Origin: Alentia gelatinosa
Taxonomy: Eukaryota; Annelida; Polychaeta; Phyllodocida; Polynoidae
Assembly (NCBI GenBank): GCA_950022655.1
Contig: OX465580.1
Location: 791,122-855,121, forward strand
Length of the DNA: 64,000 nt
Direction of reading: 5' to 3'
Part shown: one piece after another, positions 33,353 to 44,300 of the stretch
How the letters are laid out: each line of letters starts with the position of its first letter
Numbering within the stretch: the first letter of the stretch is position 1
Notes under the pieces: model-generated
Told to the model about the DNA's origin: nothing
Seen by the model: the letters and a program-made list of their open reading frames with translations, nothing else
Databases searched by the model: none
Translations under genes and position numbers: made by a program

Positions 33353-33771
33353 TGACTAACCATATCCTAGCAACACAAAACCAGACCCGTCAACTTTAAT
33401 GAACGGTAATGTTTATTAACAGTTCTCAGTGATCCGGGGACCACTGATCTGTACAGTACCCTGACACGGGAATGTCAGGTAAAGCCGAGGGGACGTAGAG
33501 CACATGGACTGTTCTACCACCGAGAGGTTCTCCCTGTGTGAGGCTCACGAGGATTCCCTCTTCACAGAGAGAGCGCACAGAGTAACCTGTCGGCCTGCTG
33601 CGGACTCGGCCTTATATACAAGCCGAGTTACGTAATCCAGGCGAACCCGCAGCACTTGTGTGCACGGGCTCACCTGAACCACCACACAGCAGGGACAGGC
33701 TTCCCATGCCCTGTGCTGAAGAGCGAACACGCCACCACTAGACTGACCCGACCCCGAGATATGATTATACA
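33353..33771 (-). mobile_element. Possible LTR of a retrotransposon (minus orientation)
   Basis: Read on the minus strand, a 419-bp segment begins TGTATAATC and ends TTAGTCA. It contains a TATA box (TATATAAGG, complement of about 33610-33619) and, about 200 bp further on, an AATAAA signal (complement of 33412-33417). That is the U3-R-U5 arrangement of an LTR. TGG, as in a primer-binding site, follows the CA after two bases. The TATA box sits in a near-palindrome with 7-bp arms ACTCGGC and GCCGAGT (33604-33628). No second LTR, target-site duplication or reverse transcriptase is in the window. A cellular promoter is the alternative. Confidence 0.35.
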
Positions 33772-33934
33772 TGGACTCTAACGACTGTTTGTTGTTCCCC
33801 GACTACAGTCTTAGAAGTGCTGGCTGGTGGTGACGGAACTAGCAATCACTCTGTGCACAATAGAGAGGAAACCGGGATCGTTAAGTCACAAAATGTAGAA
33901 CCACCGATTACTAAATGATTAAATGATATTAAAA
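33772..33934. other. Unique spacer
   Basis: Short single-copy stretch with no recognisable feature apart from a run of ATTAAATGAT-like sequence that grades into the next array. Confidence 0.5.
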
Positions 33935-34390
33935 TGATTGAATGATTAAGCCTGTTTATCTCTGTAAACTCCAGTGTAGGGAGAGTGATTAAACCCGGCT
34001 ATCACTGTGTATGGAGAGTGATTCAACCTGTTTATCTCTGTAAACTCCTGTGTATGGAGAGTGATTAAACCTGTGTATGGAGAATGATTATACCTGTGTA
34101 TGGAGAATGATTAAACCTGTTTATCTCTGTAAACTCCTGTGTATGGAGAGTGATTAAACCTGTGTATGGAGAATGATTAAACCTGTGTATGGAGAATGAT
34201 GATTAAACCTGTGTATGGAGAATGATTAAACCTGTGTATGGAAAATGATGATTAAACCTGTGTATGGAGAATGATTAAACCTGTGTATGGAGAGTGATTA
34301 AACCTGTTTATCTCTATAAACTCCTGTGTATGGAGAGTGATTAAACCTGTGTATGGAGAGTGATTAAACCTGTGTATGGAGAATGATGGC
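33935..34390. repeat. 23/43-bp minisatellite
   Basis: Units of GATTAAACCTGTGTATGGAG plus AAT or AGT (23 bp) are interspersed with longer versions carrying TTTATCTCTGTAAACTCC (about 43 bp). About 16 units. Some carry an extra GAT triplet. Confidence 0.9.
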
Positions 34391-34904
34391 GACCTATCAC
34401 TCATCTGTCCTTCGAGGAACGCCTCACGATAACGACCTTCATGATACGTCATTAGGCGGGCGTTAGGCGGGCGTTAGGCTTTAGTTAGGCGAACGACACA
34501 AGAAACCTTCCACAATAACTATGCACCTGGGAGAGCATTAGGGCCGTATACCTAAACCCGCCCTGACCCCTGATTCCCCACTCACCCCACATTCAGGTGT
34601 GGGCCCCGCCCCCACACGTCAATCACTCAGAGTACTTCAAAGCGCCTGAGAGGTGTTTTACGCGCTTTGATCCCTCCCCGTCACCCGCCGTGCCCTCTGC
34701 GGCCCGCGGGGTACAATCCCGCCCCACTCCAGGGTCTGACCCCCTCCGGGCCGCCCAGATCACAGGGCGGGGGGGGGGGGTAGAGGGGGATGGTAGAGGG
34801 GGGTACCTGCCCTGACCGGTATTCTACTGTGAGGGTGGCGGGTCAAGGTCTCACTGACCTGCTGTGACGGTAGTCATAGTGTCAGCGGTCATTACCTAGA
34901 GCCT
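34391..34904. other. GC-rich island with a TCF-site hairpin and TAGGCGGGC cluster
   Basis: Single-copy and CpG-rich from about 34600. GTTAGGCGGGC repeats near 34452-34490 echo the 30452 array. A perfect 9-bp inverted pair, TCAAAGCGC (34637-34645) and GCGCTTTGA (34662-34670), contains two TCF/LEF-type cores (CTTTGAT) in opposite orientation. A G10 run lies near 34768-34777. No convincing gene. Confidence 0.4.
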
Positions 34905-36785
34905 GATTGTAGGTTGTAGAAGTAGTTGATCATTCGTTCGTCATTGAGATGATGATAACGATAGTACATTGTGATGTCTGATTGTAGGTTGTTGTAATGA
35001 TGGTAGGTGAAGGTCGTCATAGAGATGGCGGTGATGTCTCATTGTTGTAATGATGGTAGGTGAAGGTCGTCATAGAGATGGCGGTGATGTCTGATTGTTG
35101 TAATGATGGCAGGTGAAGGTCGTCATAGAGATGGCTGTGATGTCTGATTGTTGTAATGATGGCAGGTGAAGGTCGTCATAGAGATGGATGTGATGTCTGA
35201 TTGTAGGTTGTTGTAGTGATGGCAGGTGAAGGTCGTCATAGAGATGGCTGTGACGTCTGATTGTTGTAATGATGGTAGGTGAAGGTCGTCATAGAGATGG
35301 CTGTGGTGTCTGATTGTTGTAATGATGGTAGGTGAAGGTCGTTATAGAGATGGTGGTGATGTCTGATTGTTGTAATGATGGTAGGTGAAGGTCGTCATAG
35401 AGATGGCGGTGATGTCTGATTGTTGTAATGATGGTAGGTGAAGGTCGTCATAGAGATGGCGGTGATGTCTGATTGTTGTAATGATGGTAGGTGAAGGTCG
35501 TCATAGAGATGGCGGTGATGTCTGATTGTTGTAATGATGGCAGGTGAAGGTCGTCATAGAGATGGCTGTGGTGTCTGATTGTTGTAATGATGGTAGGTGA
35601 AGGTCGTCATAGAGATGGCTGTGGTGTCTGATTGTTGTAATGATGGTAGGTGAAGGTCGTCATAGAGATGGCTGTGGTGTCTGATTGTTGTAATGATGGT
35701 AGGTGAAGGTCGTTATAGAGATGGTGGTGATGTTTGATTGTTGTAATGATGGTAGGTGAAGGTCGTCATAGAGATGGCTGTGGTGTCTGATTGTTGTAAT
35801 GATGGTAGGTGAAGGTCGTCATAGAGATGGCTGTGACGTCTGATTGTTGTAATGATGGTAGGTGAAGGTCGTTATAGAGATGGTGGTGATGTTTGATTGT
35901 TGTAATGATGGTAGGTGAAGGTCGTCATAGAGATGGCTGTGGTGTCTGATTGTTGTAATGATGGTAGGTGAAGGTCGTCATAGAGATGGCTGTGGTGTCT
36001 GATTGTTGTAATGATGGTAGGTGAAGGTCGTCATAGAGATGGCTGTGATGTCTGGTTGTAGGTTGTTGTAATGATGGCAGGTGAAGGTCGTCATAGAGAT
36101 GGCTGTGACGTCTGATTGTTGTAATGATGGTAGGTGAAGGTCGTCATAGAGATGGCTGTGATGTCTGATTGTTGTAATGATGGTAGGTGAAGGTCGTCAT
36201 AGAGATGGCTGTGGTGTCTGATTGTTGTAATGATGGCAGGTGAAGGTCGTCATAGAGATGGCTGTGATGTCTGATTGTAGGTTGTTGTAATGATGGTAGG
36301 TAAAGGTCGTCATAGAGATGGCTGTGAAGTCTGATTGTTGTAATGATGGCAGGTAAAGGTCGTCATAGAGATGGCTGTGATGTCTGATTGTAGGTTGTTG
36401 TAATGATGGTAGGTGAAGGTCGTCATAGAGATGGCGGTGACGTCTGATTGTTGTAATGATGGTAGGTGAAGGTCGTTATAGAGATGGTGGTGATGTTTGA
36501 TTGTTGTAATGATGGTAGGTGAAGGTTGTCATAGAGATGGCGGTGATGTCTGATTGTTGTAATGATGGTAGGTGAAGGTCGTCATAGAGATGGCTGTGAC
36601 GTCTGGTTGTAGGTTGTTGTAATGATGGTGGGTGAAGGTCGTCATAGAGATGGCGGTGATGTTTGATTGTTGTAATGATGGCAGGTGAAGGTCGTCATAG
36701 AGATGGCTGTGACGTCTGATTGTTGTAATGATGGCAGGTGAAGGTCGTCATAGAGATGGCTGTGATGTCTGGTTGTAGGCAGTTG
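34905..36785. repeat. 53-bp minisatellite, about 33 units
   Basis: Unit GTCTGATTGTTGTAATGATG plus GTAGGTGAAGGTCGTCATAG and AGATGGCTGTGGT (53 bp). A 60-bp variant has TAGGTTG inserted before TTGTAATG. Subfamilies differ by GGTAGG or GGCAGG and by GGCTGTGG, GGCGGTGA or GGTGGTGA. The first units (34905-35020) are diverged. Confidence 0.94.
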
Positions 36786-36917
36786 TATTACTGCGCACCT
36801 TCAAGTATTTGATAGTTTGTTGTTGAAACAGTGACCACCATATAGTACAGTACTGCCTAAAGTTAGGAGGTGTAATAATAGTCGTCGTAGAAGTCGCTGA
36901 AAGTTTTTCCTGGTTGT
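36786..36917. other. Unique spacer
   Basis: Short single-copy stretch between the 53-bp array and the MITE-like element. Nothing recognised. Confidence 0.5.
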
Positions 36918-37190
36918 CCAGGGGGCCATTGAATAAACTACGAACGACAAAACAGTATCATAGATTTGTAGTAGGGGCTTTAGTGTTGTATGAAATAATG
37001 TGTTCTAAGCAGAAGATCTTTTGATGATAAAAGTAATCTAACGTCTCTAAAAGGTCATTTAGATAATATCCTCTGTCTTGTCATACAACACTGAAAGGAA
37101 AAAAGTCATTCAGGATGTCGTTTATCGTTAGCGTTGTCGCATCGTTCAGATCAGCACCAGAAACGAACGAGCTTTGTTCACCAGCCCCCT
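36918..37190. mobile_element. MITE-like element, copy B
   Basis: The left end CCAGGGGGCCATTGAATAAA is matched by the inverted right end TTTGTTCACCAGCCCCCT, at about 15 of 23 positions across the terminal repeat. The interior aligns by eye with 55131-55365: AAATAATGTGTT, GATGATAAAAGTAATCTA against GACGATAAGAGTAGCCTA, and AAGGTCAT. The termini match those of the 226-bp element at 53552. It encodes no protein, so it is a non-autonomous DNA transposon copy of about 273 bp. The right terminus is continuous with the first unit of the 61-bp array. Confidence 0.65.
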
Positions 37191-38528
37191 CGTGTATTGA
37201 GTGGTGTAGACTGTAATGGGTGACTGTTATAACTCTGCCTCTCGCCCCCCTCGTGTATTGAGTGGTGTAGACTGTACTGGGTGACTGTTATAACTCTGCC
37301 TCTCACCCCCCTCGTGTATTGAGTGGTGTAGACTGTAATGGGTGACTGTTATAACTCTACCTCTCACCCCCCTCGTGTATTGAGTGGTGTAGACTGTGAT
37401 GGGTGACTGTTATAACTCTGCCTCTCACCCCCCTCGTGTATTGAGTGGTGCAGACTGTAATAGGTGACTGTTATAACTCTGCTTCTCACCCCCCTCGTGT
37501 ATTGAGTGGTGTAGACTGTACTGGGTGACTGTTCTAACTGTGCCTCTCAGTCCCCTCGTGTATTGAGTGGTGTAGACTGTAATAGGTGACTGTTATAACT
37601 CTGCCTCTCACCCCCCTCGTGTATTGAGTGGTGTAGACTGTAATGGGTGACTGTTATAACTGTGTCTCTCACCCCCCTCATGTATTGAGTGGTGTAGACT
37701 GTAATAGGTGACTGTTATAACTCTGCTTCTCACCCCCCTCGTGTATTGAGTGGTGTAGACTGTACTGGGTGACTGTTATAACTCTGCCTCTCACCCCCCT
37801 CGTGTATTGAGTGGTGTAGACTGTAATAGGTGACTGTTATAACTCTGCCTCTCACCCCCCTCGTGTATTGAGTGGTGTAGACTGTGATGGGTGACTGTTA
37901 TAACTCTGCCTCTCACCCCCCTCGTGTATTGAGTGGTGTAGACTGTGATGGGTGACTGTTATAACTCTGCCTCTCACCCCCCTCGTGTATTGAGTGGTGT
38001 AGACTGTGATGGGTGACTGTTATAACTCTGCCTCTCACCCCCCTCGTGTATTGAGTGGTGTAGACTGTGATGGGTGACTGTTATAACTCTGCCTCTCACC
38101 CCCCTCGTGTATTGAGTGGTGTAGACTGTACTGGGTGACTGTTATAACTCTGCCTCTCACCCCCCTCGTGTATTGAGTGTTGTAGACTGTACTGGGTGAC
38201 TGTTATAACTGTGCCTCTCACCCCCCTCGTGTATTGAGTGGTGTAGACTGTACTGGGTGACTGTTATAACTCTGCCTGTCAGTCCCCTCGTGTATTGAGT
38301 GGTTTAGACTGTGATGGGTGACTGTTATAACTCTGCCTCTCACCCCCCTCGTGTATTGAGTGGTGTAGACTGTACTGGGTGACTGTTATAACTCTGCCTC
38401 TCACCCCCCTCGTGTATTGAGTGGTGTAGACTGTGATGGGTGACTGTTATAACTGTGTCTCTCACCCCCCTCGTGTATTGAGTGGTGTAGACTGTGATGG
38501 GTGACTGTTCTAACTGTGTCTCTCGCCC
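37186..38528. repeat. 61-bp minisatellite beginning at a transposon end
   Basis: About 22 units of CCCCCTCGTGTATTGAGTGG plus TGTAGACTGTAATGGGTGAC and TGTTATAACTCTGCCTCTCAC. The CCCCCT with which each unit opens is the terminal CCCCCT of MITE copy B, so expansion appears to have started at the transposon/flank junction. Variants (CTGTACTGGG, CTGTGATGGG, CTGTAATAGG) are shuffled along the array. Confidence 0.95.
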
Positions 38529-39394
38529 GCCATGTCCCAACTCATACCTCTATTTTACAGAAGTGTAATCACTGTTTACTGGAGTGACACGTCGTTCAAT
38601 CTGATTACACCAGAGGCCAGTTCTCTCACCTCATAACGTCATCATTGATGTAGTAATCACGTCGCTAATTGAGGGCCACGCGGCAGTCACTCCGCCACTC
38701 CGCCGCCATCCACCCACTGTTTGTGTCGTTTGATGCTCGCTTTTTATAATCTCTTTTCTCCCTCTCAGTCCTCGATAGTCTCTGATCCATTTCTAAACAG
38801 ATCCGTCTGAGCACTGCCATTCTTTTCCATCTAAACATTTCATTGACCTAAATTCATTGGAACCATGACAGTCATCGGTCATTACTCCCATGTGAGAAAT
38901 GACTGCTTCCATCTACATCGTTTGTTGAGCATGGGCATTTCAGCTGCTAAAATGCTTACTTTATCACATTTGAGATTAAAAGTAAAACCTGTATTCCACC
39001 GTTTACTATACGTTACACAAAAGAAATGAAACCTCTATTCCGCCCTTTACTATAACACACTCAACAGAATTAAAAACTATATTCCACCGTTAACTAAATA
39101 GACCATACTAAACAAACGTGAAGCTATATTCCCCTCTGAACTATACCCGACTCACCATCAGTAAAACCTACATGGGACTTGAGCCTGCATTCAGAGAGAA
39201 TCAATACCAGCCTCATCTCTCCTCCTCCAATCAGCCGTAATTAGGTGTAATTAAGACGCTATCTCCACCTACGTGTTATCAAGAGGCACTTCACAAACCG
39301 GTCTCCGTGGATCGTGATTGATCTCGTAATTGTCGAGCGTTCTGAAGAAAAGGCAGCAAAGTCACTTTATATAATACAATAATACAGTCGTACT
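38529..39394. other. Unique island rich in homeodomain-type sites, candidate enhancer
   Basis: 865 bp, no coding frame. Motifs include TGTTTACT (forkhead type, about 38572), ATCATTGATG and GTAATCACG (about 38640-38665), GCTAATTGAG (about 38665), AATCAATA (about 39198), CAATCAG (about 39228), TAATTAGGTGTAATTAAG (39237-39254) and GTGATTGATCTCGTAATTG (about 39312-39331). The density of TAATT/ATTGAT cores is higher than in nearby islands by my reading. Typical of developmental regulatory DNA, but untested. Confidence 0.35.
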
Positions 39395-41108
39395 TAGTAT
39401 CTGATATAAACATTCACCAGACAAAGTGTGAGAGTCCTCGTTATTTACTACATTCACCAGACAAAGTGACTCACCATGTGACAGTCCTGGTCAGTGTCTG
39501 ATATAAACATTCACTACCAGACAAAGTGACTCACCATGTGACAGTCCTGGTCAGTGTCTGATATCAACATTCACCAGACAAAGTGACTCACCATGTGACA
39601 GTCCTGGTCAGTGTCTGATATAAACATTCACCACCAGACAAAGTGACTCACCATGTGACAGTCCTGGTCAGTGTCAGATATAAACATTCACCACCAGACA
39701 AAGTGACTCACCATGTGACAGTCCTGGTCAGTGTCTGATGTAAACATTCACCACCAGACAAAGTGACTCACCATGTGACAGTCCTGGTCAGTGTCTGATG
39801 TAAACATTCACCAGACAAAGTGACTCACCGTGTGACAGTCCTGGTCAGTGTCTGATACAAACATTCACCACCAGACAAAGTGACTCACCATGTGACAGTC
39901 CTGGTCAGTGTCTGATATAAACATTCACCAGACAAAGTGACTCACCATGTGACAGTCCTGGTCAGTGTCTGATATAAACATTCAACAGACAAAGTGACTC
40001 ACCATGTGACAGTCCTGGTCAGTGTCTGATACAAACATTCACCAGACAAAGTGACTCACCATGTGACAGTCCTGGTCAGTGTCTGATATAAACATTCACC
40101 AGACAAAGTGACTCACCATGTGACAGTCCTGGTCAGTGTCTGATGTAAACATTCACCAGACAAAGTGACTCACCATGTGACAGTCCTGGTCAGTGTCTGA
40201 TGTAAACATTCACCACCAGACAAAGTGACTCACCATGTGACAGTCCTGGTCAGTGTCTGATGTAAACATTCACCACCAGACAAAGTGACTCACCATGTGA
40301 CAGTCCTGGTCAGTGTCAGATATAAACATTCACCACCAGACAAAGTGACTCACCATGTGACAGTCCTGGTCAGTGTCTGATGTAAACATTCACCACCAGA
40401 CAAAGTGACTCACCATGTGACAGTCCTGGTCAGTGTCTGATGTAAACATTCACCACCAGACAAAGTGACTCACCATGTGACAGTCCTGGTCAGTGTCTGA
40501 TGTAAACATTCACCACCAGACAAAGTGACTCACCATGTGACAGTCCTGGTCAGTGTCTGATGTAAACATTCACCACCAGACAAAGTGACTCACCATGTGA
40601 CAGTCCCGGTCAGTGTCTGATGCAAACATTCACCACCAGACAAAGTGACTCACCATGTGACAGTCCCGGTCAGTGTCTGATGCAAACATTCACCAGCGGC
40701 AAAGTGACTCACCATGTGACAGTCCTGGTCAGGGTCTGATATCAACATTCACTACCAGACAAAGTGACTCACCATGTGACAGTCCTGGTCAGTGTCTGAT
40801 ATAAACATTCACCACCAGACAAAGTGACTCACCATGTGACAGTCCTGGTCAGTGTCTGATATAAACATTCACCAGACAAAGTGACTCACCATGTGACAGT
40901 CCTGGTCAGTGTCAGATATAAACATTCACCACCAGACAAAGTGACTCACCATGTGACAGTCCTGGTCAATGTCTGATACAAACATTCACCACCAGACAAA
41001 GTGACTCACCATGTGACAGTCCTGGTCAGTGTCTGATATAAACATTCACCACCAGACAAAGTGACTCACCATGTGACAGTCCTGGTCAGTGTCTGATATC
41101 AACATTCA
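39395..41108. repeat. 57/60-bp minisatellite, about 29 units
   Basis: Unit AAACATTCACCACCAGACAA plus AGTGACTCACCATGTGACAG and TCCTGGTCAGTGTCTGATAT (60 bp). A second class lacks one CCA triplet (57 bp). Between 40201 and 40680 the units are uniformly 60 bp. Variants at the last base pair (GATATA, GATGTA, GATACA, GATGCA) form runs that suggest local unit duplication. Confidence 0.95.
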
Positions 41109-41344
41109 TGTTCAGTACAACAGTCTGAATGTGTTTTGATGATATTGTTGGAGTCTGTTTGTAGTCACATTAAGTCTGTGTTTGGCTCTGATTCCGCCTC
41201 TAATGAGATGAACGACTAATAATCTTCATAAATGAGGATCATCTGGCTTTATTGCCTCCACTGTAGTAGGAGATAAGACCCTATGGTCGATTTTATCACT
41301 TATTAATTCCCTTTGGATATAACCGTCCTATATGGATTTTCCAC
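41109..41344. other. Short unique island
   Basis: Between the 60-bp and 62-bp arrays. Contains CTAATGAGATG, GACTAATAATC, CATAAATGAG and CATCTGGC, homeodomain- and E-box-like motifs similar in kind to the other islands. No gene. Confidence 0.35.
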
Positions 41345-44300
41345 TATGAGATGAATATTGTTTCATACAGTGTTCTGCATAGTTAGCGGTCTAAGGTGCC
41401 GGCAGTATGATGATGAACATTATTTCGTACAGTGTTCTGCATAGTTAATGGTCTAAGGTGCCGGCAGTATGAAGATGAACATTGTTTCATACAGTGTTCT
41501 GCACAGTTAACGGTCTAAGGTGCCGGCAGTATGATGATGAACATTATTTCATACAGTGTTCCGCATAGTTAGCGGTCTAAGGTGCCGGCAGTATGAAGAT
41601 GAACATTGTTTCGTACAGTGTTCTGCATAGTTAATGGTCTAAGGTGCCGGCAGTATGAAGATGAACATTTTTCATACAGTGTTCTGCACAGTTAACGGTC
41701 TAAGGTGGCGGCAGTATGAAGATGAACATTGTTTCATACAGTGTTCTGCACAGTTAACGGTCTAAGGTGCCGGCAGTATGAAGATGAACATTGTTTCATA
41801 CAGTGGTCTGCATAGTTAACGGTCTAAGGTGGCGGCAGTATGAAGATGAACATTGTTTCGTACAGTGGTCTGCACAGTTAATGGTCTAAGGTGGCGGCAG
41901 TATGAAGATGAACATTGTTTCGTACAGTGGTCTGCATAGTTAACGGTCTAAGGTGCCGGCAGTATGAAGATGAACATTGTTTCATACAGTGGTCTGCATA
42001 GTTAACAGTCTAAGGTGTTGGCAGTATGAAGATGAACATTGTTTCATACAGTGGTCTGCATAGTTAACGGTCTAAGGTGGCGGCAGTATGAAGATGAACA
42101 TTGTTTCATACAGTGGTCTGCATAGTTAACGGTCTAAGGTGGCGGCAGTATGAAGATGAACATTGTTTCGTACAGTGTTCCGCACAGTTAACGGTCTAAG
42201 GTGCCGGCAGTATGAAGATGAACATTGTTTCATACAGTGGTCTGCATAGTTAACGGTCTAAGGTGGCGGCAGTATGAAGATGAACATTGTTTCATACAGT
42301 GGTCTGCATAGTTAACGGTCTAAGGTGCCGGCAGTATGAAGATGAACATTGTTTCATACAGTGGTCTGCATAGTTAACGGTCTAAGGTGGCGGCAGTATG
42401 AAGATGAACATTGTTTCATACAGTGGTCTGCATAGTTAACGGTCTAAGGTGGCGGCAGTATGAAGATGAACATTGTTTCATACAGTGTCCTGCATAGTTA
42501 ACGGTCTAAGGTGCCGGCAGTATGAAGATGAACATTGTTTTATACAGTGGTCTGCATAGTTAACAGTCTAAGGTGGCGGCAGTATGAAGATGAACATTAT
42601 TTCATACAGTGTTCTGCACAGTTAACGGTCTAAGGTGCCGGCAGTATAAAGATGAACTATATTTCATACAGTGTTCTGCACAGTTAATGGTCTAAGGTGC
42701 CGGCAGTATGAAGATGAACATTGTTTCATACAGTGTTCTGCATAGTTAACGGTCAAAGGTGGCGGCAGTATGAAGATGAACATTGTTTCGTACAGTGTTC
42801 CGCACAGTTAACGGTCTAAGGTGCCGGCAGTATGAAGATGAACATTGTTTCATACAGTGGTCTGCATAGTTAACGGTCTAAGGTGCCGGCAGTATGAAGA
42901 TGAACATTGTTTCATACAGTGGTCTGCATAGTTAACGGTTTAAGGTGGCTGCAGTATGAAGATGAACATTGTTTCATACAGTGGTCTGCATAGTTAACGG
43001 TCTAAGGTGTTGGCAGTATGAAGATGAACATTGTTTCATACAGTGGTCTGCATAGTTAACGGTCTAAGGTGGCGGCAGTATGAAGATGAACATTGTTTCA
43101 TACAGTGGTCTGCATAGTTAACGGTCTAAGGTGGCGGCAGTATGAAGATGAACATTGTTTCGTACAGTGTTCCGCACAGTTAACGGTCTAAGGTGCCGGC
43201 AGTATGAAGATGAACATTGTTTCATACAGTGGTCTGCATAGTTAACGGTCTAAGGTGCCGGCAGTATGAAGATGAACATTGTTTCATACAGTGGTCTGCA
43301 TAGTTAACGGTCTAAGGTGCCGGCAGTATGAAGATGAACATTGTTTCATACAGTGGTCTGCATAGTTAACGGTCTAAGGTGGCGGCAGTATGAAGATGAA
43401 CATTGTTTCATACAGTGGTCTGCATAGTTAACGGTCTAAGGTGGCGGCAGTATGAAGATGAACATTGTTTCATACAGTGGTCTGCATAGTTAACGGTCTA
43501 AGGTGCCGGCAGTATGAAGATGAACATTGTTTCATACAGTGGTCTGCATAGTTAACGGTCTAAGGTGGCGGCAGTATGAAGATGAACATTGTTTCATACA
43601 GTGTTCCGCATAGTTAACGGTCTAAGGTGCCGGCAGTATGAAGATGAACATTATTTCATACAGTGTTCTGCACAGTTAATGGTCTAAGGTGCCGGCAGTA
43701 TGAAGATGAACTTTATTTCATACAGTGTTCTGCACAGTTAATGGTCTAAGGTGCCGGCAGTATGAAGATGAACATTGTTTCATACAGTGTTCTGCATAGT
43801 TAACGGTCTAAGGTGGCGGCAGTATGAAGATGAACATTGTTTCATACAGTGGTCTGCATAGTTAACGGTCTAAGGTGCCGGCAGTATGAAGATGAACATT
43901 GTTTCATACAGTGGTCTGCATAGTTAACGGTCTAAGGTGCCGGCAGTATGAAGATGAACATTGTTTCATACAGTGTCCTGCATAGTTAACGGTCTAAGGT
44001 GCCGGCAGTATGAAGATGAATATTGTTTCATACAGTGTCCTGCACAGTTAACGGTCTAAGGTGGCGGCAGTATGAAGATGAACATTGTTTCATACAGTGT
44101 GCTGCATAGTTAACGGTCTAAGGTGTTGGCAGTATGAAGATGAACATTGTTTCATACAGTGTCCTGCATAGTTAATGGTCTAAGGTGCCGGCAGTATGAA
44201 GATGAACATTGTTTCATACAGTGTCCTGCATAGTTAACGGTCTAAGGTGGCGGCAGTATGAAGATGAACATTGTTTCATACAGTGTTCTGCATAGTTAAC

